Source of the DNA: Bacillus gaemokensis
GTDB taxonomy: Bacteria > Bacillota > Bacilli > Bacillales > Bacillaceae_G
DNA: 64,000 bases
NCBI RefSeq assembly: GCF_001590835.1
Contig: NZ_LTAQ01000010.1
Span: 2,267-66,266, forward strand
Reading direction: 5' to 3'
Positions within the stretch are counted from its first letter, which is position 1. The number at the start of each line of letters is the position of its first letter. A program made the translations under genes and the position numbers. The notes beneath the pieces were generated by a model that worked only from the letters and a program-made list of their open reading frames with translations, was not told the DNA's origin and searched no databases. Positions 32,838 through 41,340 of this stretch are shown in pieces.

Positions 32838-34106
32838 GTGAGTATGAGAGAGAAGAAATTAGGTCCCGTACTTCTTAGTGGTTTAATTATTGGCCCCATT
32901 TTAGGATCAGGAATCATTTTACTCCCCCCGCTTATTTACAAAACAGCTGGAGATTATGCCATTATTGCTTGGCTACTTATTATGGGAGTTGGATTTCTTT
33001 TTGCTTCACTGTTTGGTAAGTTAAGCATTCACTTTCCAAGTGAATCTGGCGTTTCATATGCAGTAGATCAAGCTTTTGGACCTTCTATGAAACAATTAAC
33101 TTCTATTTTCTTTATCATAGCCGGATGTTTAGGGCCTACTGCTGTTCTCATGACAGCTAGTCAATATATAACTGCTGTATTTCCAAACTCTAAAATACCA
33201 TTAGAAGGAATAGGTTTTCTTTTAATGAGTCTTTGCGTATTGATTTTATTGTTAGACATATCATCTATTGGGAAAGTATCATTTGTTTTTTCAACAGCTG
33301 CCACTGTTCTTTTATTAAGCGGAGGAATCAGTTCTATTCCTCATTTTCGATCAGAAGCGTTATTTCAAACAGCTTTTTCTTTTGATGACTTTGGATATAG
33401 TATCTTATTGCTCTTTTGGGCTTTAGTAGGTTGGGAGATTATCGGGAATTATAGTATGGATGTTACAAATCGAAAGAAAACAATTCCGCAAGCTATCGCT
33501 ATAAGTGCGATTACGGTAACGATTGTTTGTCTTGTCGTAGCAAGCGCTACACAGTGGATTGAAATCCCTAATTCAAATCAAGAAAATTTACGAATAACAG
33601 TCGTTTTAGCTACTTTATTTGGGGACTTTTCAGTTCCTCTCATAGCCTTTATTACTACTATTCTTTGCATGAGTACATATTTATTAGTTGTTGGCGGGGT
33701 CTCACGTCTCATCGCTTCTGAAGCAAAATATATAAAGAAATTATCTAAACTTTCCTATCGTACAAAATCGAATGTACCAAGCTTTTCTTTACTTTTATTA
33801 ATCAGTATACATACCGCTGTATTCATTTGCTTATATCATAATTTCATTACTGTGGAACAAATCGTAGCCATTGCAAATGCTTTTTTTATTTGTAATGCCA
33901 TTTGTGGAATTTTTGCTGCATATAAATTATTACCAGGTCTGCTTAATAAAGTTCTTTCTTTCAGTTTAATAATTTGCTTCCTTATCATTCTTTCCTTCTC
34001 TTCTATTTGGATTTTAATCAGTATTGGGGGATTAGTTGCTTTCTATGGACTACAGCACGTTAAAAATAAACAAAATACTTATGAGAAAGAAATTTCAATA
34101 AGATAA
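32838..34106 (+). CDS. APC-family amino acid permease
   Basis: This 422-aa transporter has about 11-12 helices and an N-terminal GPILGSGIILLPPL, the unwound TM1 motif of the APC superfamily; it resembles the YjeH branch of amino acid exporters. GTG at 32838 lies six bases after AAGGAG and is preferred to the ATG two codons earlier or later. Divergent LysR control is likely. The substrate is unknown. Confidence 0.85.
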   Translation: MSMREKKLGPVLLSGLIIGPILGSGIILLPPLIYKTAGDYAIIAWLLIMGVGFLFASLFGKLSIHFPSESGVSYAVDQAFGPSMKQLTSIFFIIAGCLGPTAVLMTASQYITAVFPNSKIPLEGIGFLLMSLCVLILLLDISSIGKVSFVFSTAATVLLLSGGISSIPHFRSEALFQTAFSFDDFGYSILLLFWALVGWEIIGNYSMDVTNRKKTIPQAIAISAITVTIVCLVVASATQWIEIPNSNQENLRITVVLATLFGDFSVPLIAFITTILCMSTYLLVVGGVSRLIASEAKYIKKLSKLSYRTKSNVPSFSLLLLISIHTAVFICLYHNFITVEQIVAIANAFFICNAICGIFAAYKLLPGLLNKVLSFSLIICFLIILSFSSIWILISIGGLVAFYGLQHVKNKQNTYEKEISIR

Positions 34107-34199
34107 TGAAAAGAAAATAGATTCATTAAAACTATTGATGACACAAATTATACATTCATTCCCATAAGATATAAGCATCAAATTAAGGAAGGTTTATTT

Positions 34200-34370
34200 A
34201 TGAAACATAACAACAATCTAATGGGTTTTCGCGATTTAAATGAACAACTCAAAGTTTCTAATCGTGATGCTTGGAAATATGAATCTCTTTATAAGTATCG
34301 GCCTTTATTTTCGTATAAGAAGATTTTTAAATCCCTTTTCCAAATCTTTTTGAAAGAAACAAAACATTAA
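34200..34370 (+). CDS. 56-aa hypothetical basic protein
   Basis: This ORF begins MKHNNNLMGFRDLNEQLKVS and ends IFLKETKH. AAGGAAGG is seven bases upstream. The product is strongly basic with an aromatic-rich middle (WKYESLYKYRPLFSYKK). No family is recognised. It lies 93 bp downstream of the permease, separate from it, and is followed by two terminators. Confidence 0.55.
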   Translation: MKHNNNLMGFRDLNEQLKVSNRDAWKYESLYKYRPLFSYKKIFKSLFQIFLKETKH

Positions 34371-34506
34371 TCTCTTTCATTCTTAAAAAATATCGTCTAA
34401 CTACATTGCTGCTCTAACATAAATTTTCTCAATATATAACCTATAGACTTCGTTCGTAGCGATTGTTACTATTTAGGTAATCTGTTGGATTAGAACCCCT
34501 TCTTAC

Positions 34507-34537
34507 GACCTGTTTTGTACTTGCAGGTCTTTTTTTA
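34507..34537 (+). terminator. Terminator-like hairpin 1
   Basis: GACCTG pairs with CAGGTC across 11 bases, then seven or more Ts. It is similar to hairpin 2 about 110 bp downstream. Confidence 0.65.
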
Positions 34538-34617
34538 TTTTCTCAATATACATCATATAGATTCAATCAACTATATCTGTTAATATATACGCATAGCCGA
34601 TATGTGCAATGCGATGT

Positions 34618-34647
34618 GACCTGTACCAACGTACAGGTCTTTTTTTA
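34618..34647 (+). terminator. Terminator-like hairpin 2
   Basis: GACCTGTAC-CAAC-GTACAGGTC followed by TTTTTTT, a strong intrinsic terminator. No gene lies directly upstream except the 56-aa ORF, so the two hairpins may be remains of a lost gene. Confidence 0.8.
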
Positions 34648-34660
34648 CATACAAGTAATA

Positions 34661-34840
34661 TCAAGTACGAAAATTCAGCGAAAGCATAGAAATTTGATAT
34701 GTATGATACCATTTCATCCTTGTTTTGGTTTGACTAACATTTTTAATGCCTAACGTCTCCATAATCGCTCGGTTGGAATAACCTTCTTTCTTCATTTCAA
34801 TTACTTTCCACTTCACTTCTTTCGGATACTACACTCTTTT
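34661..34840 (-). pseudogene. IS3-family OrfA relic
   Basis: The minus strand encodes YPKEVKWKVIEMKKEGYSNR, then AIMETLGIKNVSQTKTRMKW, the HTH of an IS150-type OrfA. A TAG precedes it where a Tyr is expected, and the frame ends soon after TYQIS. No OrfB or terminal repeat is visible. The last part includes TATGCTTTCGCTGAATTTT, close to an internal bcr1 segment, so the relic may be cut by a bcr1 fragment. Confidence 0.75.
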
Positions 34841-34942
34841 CTTTAAATAAAAAAGACGAAAAGAAAAATTTCTATATAAGTCTAATACAACCTATATATA
34901 CATACGTTAACCTATGTACATATATTTTTCACAACGCCACTA

Positions 34943-35101
34943 ATAAAGTGAAACTTTAATCATTGGGGGTTTTCTTCATCCCCCAATGATTATTAGCCTT
35001 CACCAATCGAGCTTTTACGGGCAGTTGATCCCCCATCTAACTTCTTTGCTTTTGTTGAATTTTGAGGCGGGGATCTTACTGCCCACAAATAGCGAGATAA
35101 A
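34943..35101 (-). repeat. bcr1 element, copy 2
   Basis: A 159-bp element in reverse orientation, flanked by ATAAA (TTTAT on the minus strand) at both ends. The internal sequence matches copy 1 with scattered differences. It lies 32 bp upstream of the methyltransferase start. Confidence 0.9.
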
Positions 35102-35133
35102 TTAAATATTTATATAAAGGTGAGGATAAAACA

Positions 35134-35943
35134 ATGAAAAATATTGATATGGAGAAAGCAGATTTAATTCGTAAGTATGGTGAATGGACAGCTTATGATA
35201 TTAAATTAACAGATGATGTATATACAAAAGATGTGCGACAGCCCAATCCAGCATTAAAAAAAATTGTGACCATGATTCAAGATATTACACAATGTGATTT
35301 TAAAAACCTTCGAATTTTAGATTTAGCTTGTTTAGAAGGACATTATGCCATTGAATTTGCTATGCAAGGCGCAGAAGTTGTAGGTATAGAAGGAAGAGAA
35401 TCAAATATACAAAAAGCTATATTCGCTAAAAAGATATTAAATTTAAAAAAATTAAACTTTTATCAAGATGATGTGAGAAATTTAAGTATTGAAAAGTATG
35501 GTCAATTTGATATAGTTTTATGTTCTGGTATTTTGTATCATTTAGAAAGTTCAGATGTATTCCCTTTTTTAGAAAAAGTGTATGAAGTGTGTAAAAGGTT
35601 TGTAATCATAGATACTCATATTGCACGTAATGCTAATATATCAGTGCTATATAAAAATTATGAATATAAAGGGCAAACAACAATAGAGCATCCTTCAAAT
35701 TCCTCATTAGAAGAACGTTTACAATCAAAGTGGGCTTCATTAGATAACATTAGTAGCTTTTGGATGACAAAACCTTCTCTATACAACTTTTTAACGCGAA
35801 CAGGTTTTTCTTCCATAAATGAATCTAGAAGTCTAGTTCAAGGTGATAGAGTTACTGTTGTAGCTTTTAAGAAGTGCCCTATAGAAATTAAGAGCTCGCC
35901 TGAAACAGAAAGATATATCGAACCTGACTATTTAGAAGATTAA
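35134..35943 (+). CDS. Class I SAM-dependent methyltransferase
   Basis: This 269-aa protein has the SAM-binding motif ILDLACLEGHYAIEFA (about 63-78), the acidic GIEGRESNI at the end of strand 2, and FYQDDVRNL. The motif I variant LACLEGHY and the later LCSGILYHLES resemble DUF1698/CmoB-like proteins. The substrate is not predictable. bcr1 copy 2 lies just upstream, so its promoter may lie within or beyond that repeat. Nothing suggests an operon. Confidence 0.82.
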   Translation: MKNIDMEKADLIRKYGEWTAYDIKLTDDVYTKDVRQPNPALKKIVTMIQDITQCDFKNLRILDLACLEGHYAIEFAMQGAEVVGIEGRESNIQKAIFAKKILNLKKLNFYQDDVRNLSIEKYGQFDIVLCSGILYHLESSDVFPFLEKVYEVCKRFVIIDTHIARNANISVLYKNYEYKGQTTIEHPSNSSLEERLQSKWASLDNISSFWMTKPSLYNFLTRTGFSSINESRSLVQGDRVTVVAFKKCPIEIKSSPETERYIEPDYLED

Positions 35944-36036
35944 GTTCTATTATTTTTTTCTCAATACACAAGATCCATTCTATTTGTTACTATAAAAGTA
36001 CTCCAGATGAGTTATTACTCATCAACATTATCTAGA

Positions 36037-36075
36037 AAAAGGGGCCTGCTCTCGGGAAGCAAGCCCTTTTTTCTC
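36037..36075 (+). terminator. Probable terminator after the methyltransferase
   Basis: AAAAGGGGCCTGCT pairs with AGCAAGCCCTTTT with one mismatch, followed by TTTTCTC. Confidence 0.6.
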
Positions 36076-36308
36076 TGTTTAAAAATATCCTCGTTAACTC
36101 TTCATTCATTTGGACGTATTTACCAGGTTTCTTTCCAAGAAATTCATGTTACGATTACTTTGTCGAGCCCGACATTCTCGACATACCCTTACGAAGCCCT
36201 GCTACTTCCCTGCAGGGCTTCACTTATTATTAATGCTTAATTCGTTTTCCATACTGTTAATTGTATACAAACCTATCAATAGAAAAATTACAGAGTATGA
36301 ATTGATAA
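36076..36308. other. Spacer with inverted repeats
   Basis: No gene was found. GAAGCCCTGC at 36193-36202 pairs with GCAGGGCTTC at 36212-36221, and GTCGAG pairs with CTCGAC at 36161-36182. These look like small structured relics rather than a clear terminator. Confidence 0.4.
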
Positions 36309-37163
36309 TCATAGCGGCGATACTTTCGGGAAAATTATTCCTTCCCAATTCATCCCCTTTAAATCAATACAATCTTTATTTAGTTTTTCCTTATAATCTT
36401 TTACTTTTAAATATCCGTAAACATAGCCAACCCTCGGTGGCATATTTGCTATTAATTGTTTTTCAGGAGTTCTTGAAAACAAACTCGATGTAAGAGTATC
36501 TTCTTTTACATTTTGCAAGATTAGATGATCAAGCTGAGATATATTTTCCAAAGTCCACTCTACTGTACTCTCAGGAACAAAACAATAATCACATATGCTA
36601 TGACCCGGAACCAACTCCTCAGTAAAGCACGAAGCCAATCCCTCCGTTATAATTCGTTCGCCGATAGAATCTTCAAAAAGATTGTATGTAAAGAATAACT
36701 GTCTGATCCAATGATGACATTCATGTGAGAGAAGCAACTTTAACCCTTCCAAGCTTCCTTGTACAAATTCTAGACAAATTACCGTAACTATTTTATCTTT
36801 ATACTCAACTGAATATATATTCATACACTCTAAACCTACAATAACAAAAACTTCTTGTTCTACCGTTGTATTATGGAGCTTCTTTAAAATATCTTCAGTA
36901 ATTGAAACAATTTTAGCTTCATAGTCTATTGTATTTTCAATTTCTAACACCATCTCTTGGAAATAATCTTTTCCGAGCTCGCTTATCCTAGATAGAGAAT
37001 TCGCTTCATTCAGAAAACCTTTCGGATCAAAATGAAGGTCTTCCAGTTCGTTTTGATGTGGTTTTAAATATAATTCTTTATAATCTTTTATCCAATCACT
37101 CTCTAACTCACTGTTTTTAAACGCATTCAAAAAATCTCGATATAACCAGTTCCATTTAATCAC
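36309..37163 (-). CDS. DUF2268-type putative zinc metalloprotease, second copy
   Basis: This 284-aa protein has SHECHHWIRQ with the zinc motif at residues 147-151. The segment ITEGLASCFTEEL, carrying the third ligand Glu, follows some 30 residues later. It shares this layout with the gene at 6374-7267 but is otherwise divergent, so the two are old paralogs. The GTG start lies seven bases after AAAGGGG. No regulator gene is adjacent. Confidence 0.78.
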   Translation of the reverse strand: MIKWNWLYRDFLNAFKNSELESDWIKDYKELYLKPHQNELEDLHFDPKGFLNEANSLSRISELGKDYFQEMVLEIENTIDYEAKIVSITEDILKKLHNTTVEQEVFVIVGLECMNIYSVEYKDKIVTVICLEFVQGSLEGLKLLLSHECHHWIRQLFFTYNLFEDSIGERIITEGLASCFTEELVPGHSICDYCFVPESTVEWTLENISQLDHLILQNVKEDTLTSSLFSRTPEKQLIANMPPRVGYVYGYLKVKDYKEKLNKDCIDLKGMNWEGIIFPKVSPL

Positions 37164-37265
37164 TCATCAACACCCCTTTTACATTAATATATGCACATAT
37201 ACTTCTTCAAGGGGGCAGGAAACACCTTTATTCTTTTCCTCGTTTGCCTTTATTGAAAATAGTTT

Positions 37266-37406
37266 CTAAATTTCCCTTCGACTCTCTACGGCATCCTTCA
37301 ATTTCTGCAACATATATTCAGTTCCCTTACACCCTTTTAACGGATAAGACGGTAGAACGTGCATATCTTCTCCAACAATAATTAACAGATTCTTCTCTAA
37401 ATCCAC
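37266..37406 (-). pseudogene. DUF6884-like C-terminal fragment
   Basis: A 46-codon frame encodes LPSYPLKGCKGTEYMLQKLK, nearly the same as the C-terminus of the full gene at 38421 (YPLEGCKGIGYMLQKLK). The N-terminal two-thirds are missing. A GTG with a GAGGTGAG overlap could start it, but the product would lack the core fold. Best read as the remnant of a duplicated gene. Confidence 0.65.
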
Positions 37407-37480
37407 CTCACCTCTTTACATTTAGCATATCTCGATATATTTTATTAATATCTTTGTTTATATTTGTAGGAGGAAATAGA

Positions 37481-37840
37481 TTGATTAACGCAATAGGTCT
37501 CGCTTTTATTCTTTCTAATAAGCCTGAAAAGAAGAAAAAAGTTTATCTTAATGATAGATTTGCACTAATAGACATTATTGAATTTAAAGATGTATATGAT
37601 TCTGAAGGTAACCCATTAGTAGAATTAACATGTAAATATAGTATTTATTTGGATGAAAAATACTATTGTAAATCTCTTGAAGACTACACTGGACAAGTAT
37701 TTCCTTTCCTAAGTGCAAAAATTGGAAAAGGTCTTGTTAGAAATTTAAATTATTCTTTTTCATATATTGACGTGTATGATAAAAAACCACCAGTTAAAGA
37801 AATAAGAAACCTTATGGAGCAAGTAATAAATTATAAATAA
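37481..37840 (+). CDS. Hypothetical protein, 119 aa
   Basis: I do not recognise the family. The TTG start lies seven bases after AGGAGG. The N-terminus (MINAIGLAFILSNKPEKKKK) is weakly hydrophobic, then mixed alpha/beta follows with VYDSEGNPLVELTCKYSIYL and a basic tail. Nothing indicates secretion with certainty. A terminator follows. It sits in a patchwork region next to a SUKH-like gene; a link is not established. Confidence 0.6.
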   Translation: MINAIGLAFILSNKPEKKKKVYLNDRFALIDIIEFKDVYDSEGNPLVELTCKYSIYLDEKYYCKSLEDYTGQVFPFLSAKIGKGLVRNLNYSFSYIDVYDKKPPVKEIRNLMEQVINYK

Positions 37841-37877
37841 CATGTCCTAAATCTTAAATGAAACTTATCTTTACAAT

Positions 37878-37908
37878 AATAGGGGGCTTTCTACAGCCCC
37901 TATTTTTC
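37878..37908 (+). terminator. Terminator
   Basis: AATAGGGGGCT pairs with AGCCCCTATTTTT between convergent genes. Confidence 0.8.
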
Positions 37909-37920
37909 AATAACTCATTA

Positions 37921-38301
37921 TTAATCTTCATCTCGATATGTTAATTCAGCTAAAAATTCTTCTAGTGAATCACTATGTAAAAGGGGCTCCCACTCACCCA
38001 TGCCATGTTCAGCTGTATACACTGGGAATTTAACATCCTTTACATCAACAAAAAATGGATCTCCCATTACCTCCTCATATCCAATAACAAACCAGCTATC
38101 TTGCCAATCCCCTTTTTCATTTCCAATAAGAGATTCATTATCTTTCCCTATACTATAACCTAATTGGCCTTCTTCAAACTCATCCCTAGAAAATATATAA
38201 ACAGGCATCATTTCTTCTGTAATATCTAAAATTTCCACCTCATGATTTTTTAACCGCTCGAGCATACATAGCAATTTATCAATTTCATTCTTGTAGGACA
38301 T
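37921..38301 (-). CDS. SMI1/KNR4 (SUKH)-like protein
   Basis: This 126-aa acidic protein has the SUKH layout: an N-terminal helix, then GDWQDSWFVIGYEEVMGDPFFVD and FPVYTAEHGMGEWEPL. In bacteria SUKH proteins are often immunity factors for contact-dependent or secreted toxins. No toxin gene is adjacent, so it may be an orphan immunity gene or serve another role. Confidence 0.75.
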   Translation of the reverse strand: MSYKNEIDKLLCMLERLKNHEVEILDITEEMMPVYIFSRDEFEEGQLGYSIGKDNESLIGNEKGDWQDSWFVIGYEEVMGDPFFVDVKDVKFPVYTAEHGMGEWEPLLHSDSLEEFLAELTYRDED

Positions 38302-38420
38302 TTTAATATCTCCTCATCTAGCTTTTTTTATTGAGCTTCAGATTTTTTTGCATTATAAGCCTATATTGCTAACAATACATAACCCCCTCATTTACAATAT
38401 AAATTGAGTTCTTTTAACTT

Positions 38421-38873
38421 TTACTGAATCTCTTTATGATTTTCAACCGCACACTTCAACTTCTGCAACATATACCCAATTCCCTTACATCCCTCTAATG
38501 GATACGAAATGGTTTCTTCCGGATATAACTTTGTCACTACTTTTTTATGTTTCTTTCCTGCAAGTAAAACAATTTCATCAAAGTCTATTAATCCTTTATC
38601 AATCATCTGTTCTTTTAATTGTTCTATACGAATAATCTCATTACTTTTCGAATTAAAGGCCAGATTATAGTTTTCTTTCACTCTATCAGTTGGAAGTAAA
38701 AAACCATGCTTTGCGGATAAAATAACCCAGTATGTAAAAAATTGTGCAGCATACGCTTGGCACGATTTTCCGAATGGACTAATGTATACATCCTTCGCTT
38801 CCGTTGGCCCCTTATCGGGGTACTTATCCCAAATTTTCTTTTTCCCACATGGAATAATGCATAATCTTTTCAT
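38421..38873 (-). CDS. DUF6884-like protein
   Basis: This roughly 150-aa protein begins KRLCIIPCGKKKIWDK and contains WVILSAKHGFLLPTDRV and EIVLLAGKKHKKVV, the pattern of the DUF6884 group, related to the YaaA-like/TGT-type fold. The function is unknown; relatives are found with DNA modification loci. The ATG at 38873 is chosen because the protein core starts there. A truncated copy of its C-terminus lies at 37266-37406. Confidence 0.65.
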   Translation of the reverse strand: MKRLCIIPCGKKKIWDKYPDKGPTEAKDVYISPFGKSCQAYAAQFFTYWVILSAKHGFLLPTDRVKENYNLAFNSKSNEIIRIEQLKEQMIDKGLIDFDEIVLLAGKKHKKVVTKLYPEETISYPLEGCKGIGYMLQKLKCAVENHKEIQ

Positions 38874-39115
38874 TGTTATGTTCTTACCTCTTTTCTCTTT
38901 CAATCCTATATATAATCTACTTCACGGTTGCTTAAATTTACACTCTTATAATTACTTGCAAAGTATGACCTAGTATTTCTAGATAAAATCATAACATTTT
39001 TAATTCATATCTAAAAATAACAAGTTTCTCTTTTCTTCCTGCGTACTTTCTATTTCTTCTCTATAAAATACTCAAATAACAGACCATAATATCTGAAATG
39101 TGATTCTTGCTAAAA

Positions 39116-39155
39116 ACAAAAAGGACAAGCAGACTGTTTATCTGCTTGCCCTTTT
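39116..39155 (-). terminator. Terminator after ppaC
   Basis: AAAAAGGACAAGCAGA pairs with TCTGCTTGCCCTTTT with one mismatch. Confidence 0.8.
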
Positions 39156-39175
39156 CATTTCATCCAACTCTACTC

Positions 39176-40108
39176 TTATAGAGTTTGGAACGTTTCTGTT
39201 AATACAGGAACGATTTGTTTTTTACGAGATACAACACCTTTTAAAGTAGCTGTATTATTCTCTAATGATACGTTGTATGCTTTCTCAACAGCTACTGCTG
39301 TTTTACCGATTGCAAGAGCAACAGAATCATTAGTTAAGATATCAGTTACAACGAATAAGAATAGGTCTAAACCTTTTTCTTCAACTACTGCAGAGATTAC
39401 TTTTTCTAATTCCGCTTGATGTACAAGAACGTCGTTTGTATCAACAGCGTTTACTTGTGCGATTTCAACTTTTGCATTGCCCATTTGGAATTCTTTTGCG
39501 TCAAGAGAGATTAATTGCTCCATTGTTTTACCGCTTAGATCAGCGCCAGCTTTTAACATTTCTAAACCATAGCTATCTGCATCAACACCAGCGATTTCCG
39601 CTAATTCACGAGCTGCAACTACGTCTTGTTCTGTACAAGTTGGAGATTTAAACAGTAAAGAATCTGAAATAATTGCAGATAACATTAAACCTGCAACTTC
39701 TTTACGAATTGCAACGCCGTTTTCTTTGTACATTTTGTTTAAAATTGTAGCTGTACAACCAACTGGCTCACAACGATAGTATAAAGGATCGCTTGTCTCA
39801 AAGTTAGCAATACGGTGATGATCAATCACTTCTAACACACGAACAGATTCGATATCGTTAGCACTTTGTTGACGTTCGTTATGGTCAACTAAAATAACGT
39901 TGTCCACCTCGTTTGCTACTGTATCAACAAAACGCGGTCCTTCTACTTTAAAATGATCTAACGCAAATTGAGTTTCACCGCTGATTTCACCTAAACGTAC
40001 AGGCTCAACATTCATTCCTAATTCTTTTTTCAGCTCTGCGTAAGCAATCGCAGAACAAATTGCATCTGTATCTGGGTTTTTATGCCCGAAAACTAGTACT
40101 TTTTCCAT
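39176..40108 (-). CDS. ppaC: Manganese-dependent inorganic pyrophosphatase
   Basis: This 310-aa DHH-family enzyme hydrolyses pyrophosphate to drive biosynthesis. It has the N-terminal [13 protein letters not shown] (metal-binding His and Asp), DHNE (motif II), and the DHH motif in [10 protein letters not shown]. The C-terminal DHHA2 domain has [10 protein letters not shown] with the substrate-binding SRKKQ. ATG at 40106-40108 follows GAGGTG by six bases; an ATG three codons upstream overlaps that site. Confidence 0.95.
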   Translation of the reverse strand: MEKVLVFGHKNPDTDAICSAIAYAELKKELGMNVEPVRLGEISGETQFALDHFKVEGPRFVDTVANEVDNVILVDHNERQQSANDIESVRVLEVIDHHRIANFETSDPLYYRCEPVGCTATILNKMYKENGVAIRKEVAGLMLSAIISDSLLFKSPTCTEQDVVAARELAEIAGVDADSYGLEMLKAGADLSGKTMEQLISLDAKEFQMGNAKVEIAQVNAVDTNDVLVHQAELEKVISAVVEEKGLDLFLFVVTDILTNDSVALAIGKTAVAVEKAYNVSLENNTATLKGVVSRKKQIVPVLTETFQTL

Positions 40109-40234
40109 GATTTCCACCTCTTCATGAAAAGGATATCTTAAAGAAGCAAATATGACAATATTTTAAACACATTTTTTTATAAATAATTGTACTTTCTTCT
40201 AAATTTCCCGTTCATATATCCTCTCAGAAAAAAA

Positions 40235-40260
40235 GATCATCTAAGTTTATTTAGATGATC
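40235..40260 (-). terminator. Terminator after the LPMO gene
   Basis: GATCATCTAA and TTAGATGATC form a perfect stem with a TTTTTTT tail on the minus strand. Confidence 0.85.
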
Positions 40261-40291
40261 CACAATTTTGCTTCTCATATACAACATATTA

Positions 40292-40963
40292 CTAAAATCG
40301 AAGTGGAAAATGAATATTACTATTAAATTCCATTTTTCCCTCTAAACCATTATTCACAAGATTCACATCAATTACTTGATAAAAAGCATTTCCTGTATCA
40401 GCAATTTCCCAAACAGCTAAAATAAGATGATAGCCACTGCGATCAGTCGGTACATTCGCTTCATGAATAACCGTTGTCCCTGGTCTTACCCCACCGTCAT
40501 TCTTTACATAAAAAGGTACTAAATCCAAATCAAAACGAGTCAACGGCTTATTTGGATTCCAATCTTTTTTCGTAATATAATATTTCCATTCTTTTGTGCT
40601 ATGTGGTGCTGTTAATTTCCATTGAAATTTATTTTTCCCGCCACTTAATGTTACCTTCTTCCACCTATCCACCGTTTGCACATCTAAATCTGGAAAATGT
40701 CCAGCCCCTGCAATTTTACCATCAGATGGTCCTAATTGTGGAAATAATCCAGGCCCTTCTACACTTTGCGGTTCATATTGAATTGGCCCACAGTTTAGAT
40801 TTACTCCTTGTTTACACAAATAAGAACGGCTCGCTGGTGACTCTACATATCCATGTGCTGAAGCTTTTTGTGCGAATCCGAATGAAACTAAACTCACCAT
40901 ACACATCCCGCATAACAAAGAATATCGAATAGAATTTTTCAGTTTTCTTCTGCTTCTTTTCAC
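40292..40963 (-). CDS. Chitin-active lytic polysaccharide monooxygenase (AA10)
   Basis: This secreted copper enzyme oxidatively cleaves chitin. The 223-aa precursor has a Sec signal peptide ending ASA at residues 34-36, so mature His1 (HGYVESPASR) is the N-terminal copper ligand. The second ligand lies in TAPHSTKEW. Cys pairs and the C-terminal FYQVIDVNL strand fit a single-domain CBP21-like AA10. There is no extra chitin-binding domain. GTG at 40961-40963 lies eight bases after GGGGG and is preferred to the ATG five codons upstream. Confidence 0.9.
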   Translation of the reverse strand: MKRSRRKLKNSIRYSLLCGMCMVSLVSFGFAQKASAHGYVESPASRSYLCKQGVNLNCGPIQYEPQSVEGPGLFPQLGPSDGKIAGAGHFPDLDVQTVDRWKKVTLSGGKNKFQWKLTAPHSTKEWKYYITKKDWNPNKPLTRFDLDLVPFYVKNDGGVRPGTTVIHEANVPTDRSGYHLILAVWEIADTGNAFYQVIDVNLVNNGLEGKMEFNSNIHFPLRF

Positions 40964-41212
40964 TTTCCATTCCCCCATTTCTAATATAAAGAGATGACAC
41001 CTATAAGTTGCCTAGTCATCTTCTCAACATTATAGAAGAAATAGGACATTATATGTATGCGTTTTCAGTTTTCTCAAATTATAAAATAACTTTTTCAATA
41101 CGATTTCTAGTAATAAGTTACATACACTTTTCATTCTTTTGTTTTTCTTCGTTAATGAATAAACCTATTTTTGACAGCAAGATTGTATGCAGCATTATTA
41201 GATGAAGCCATA

Positions 41213-41265
41213 TTGAGCTATCATAGTACAAAAAAACTTTCATCTCTTGTTCTATGATAGCTCAA
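41213..41265. repeat. 14-bp perfect inverted repeat with a 25-base spacer
   Basis: TTGAGCTATCATAG pairs with CTATGATAGCTCAA. The long spacer and lack of a T tail argue against an ordinary terminator. It could be a structured RNA or the ends of a decayed element. Confidence 0.5.
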
Positions 41266-41270
41266 CATAA

Positions 41271-41304
41271 AAAGAAACAAAGAAGATTACATCTTTGTTT
41301 CTTT
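41271..41304 (-). terminator. Terminator after the alanine symporter gene
   Basis: AAAGAAACAAAGA pairs with TCTTTGTTTCTTT; on the minus strand a short T-rich tail follows. Confidence 0.7.
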
Positions 41305-41340
41305 TACCTTGTCTATAAATAAAAGTTAGAATTTTCAGAA

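Noticed and set aside
36076-36308. Possible riboswitch or small RNA in the 36.1-36.3 kb spacer
   Set aside because: Only short inverted repeats; no known motif recognised.
40594-40932. Plus-strand ORF opposite the LPMO gene
   Set aside because: Antisense shadow of a secreted-enzyme gene; the minus frame has signal peptide, active-site His and ribosome site.
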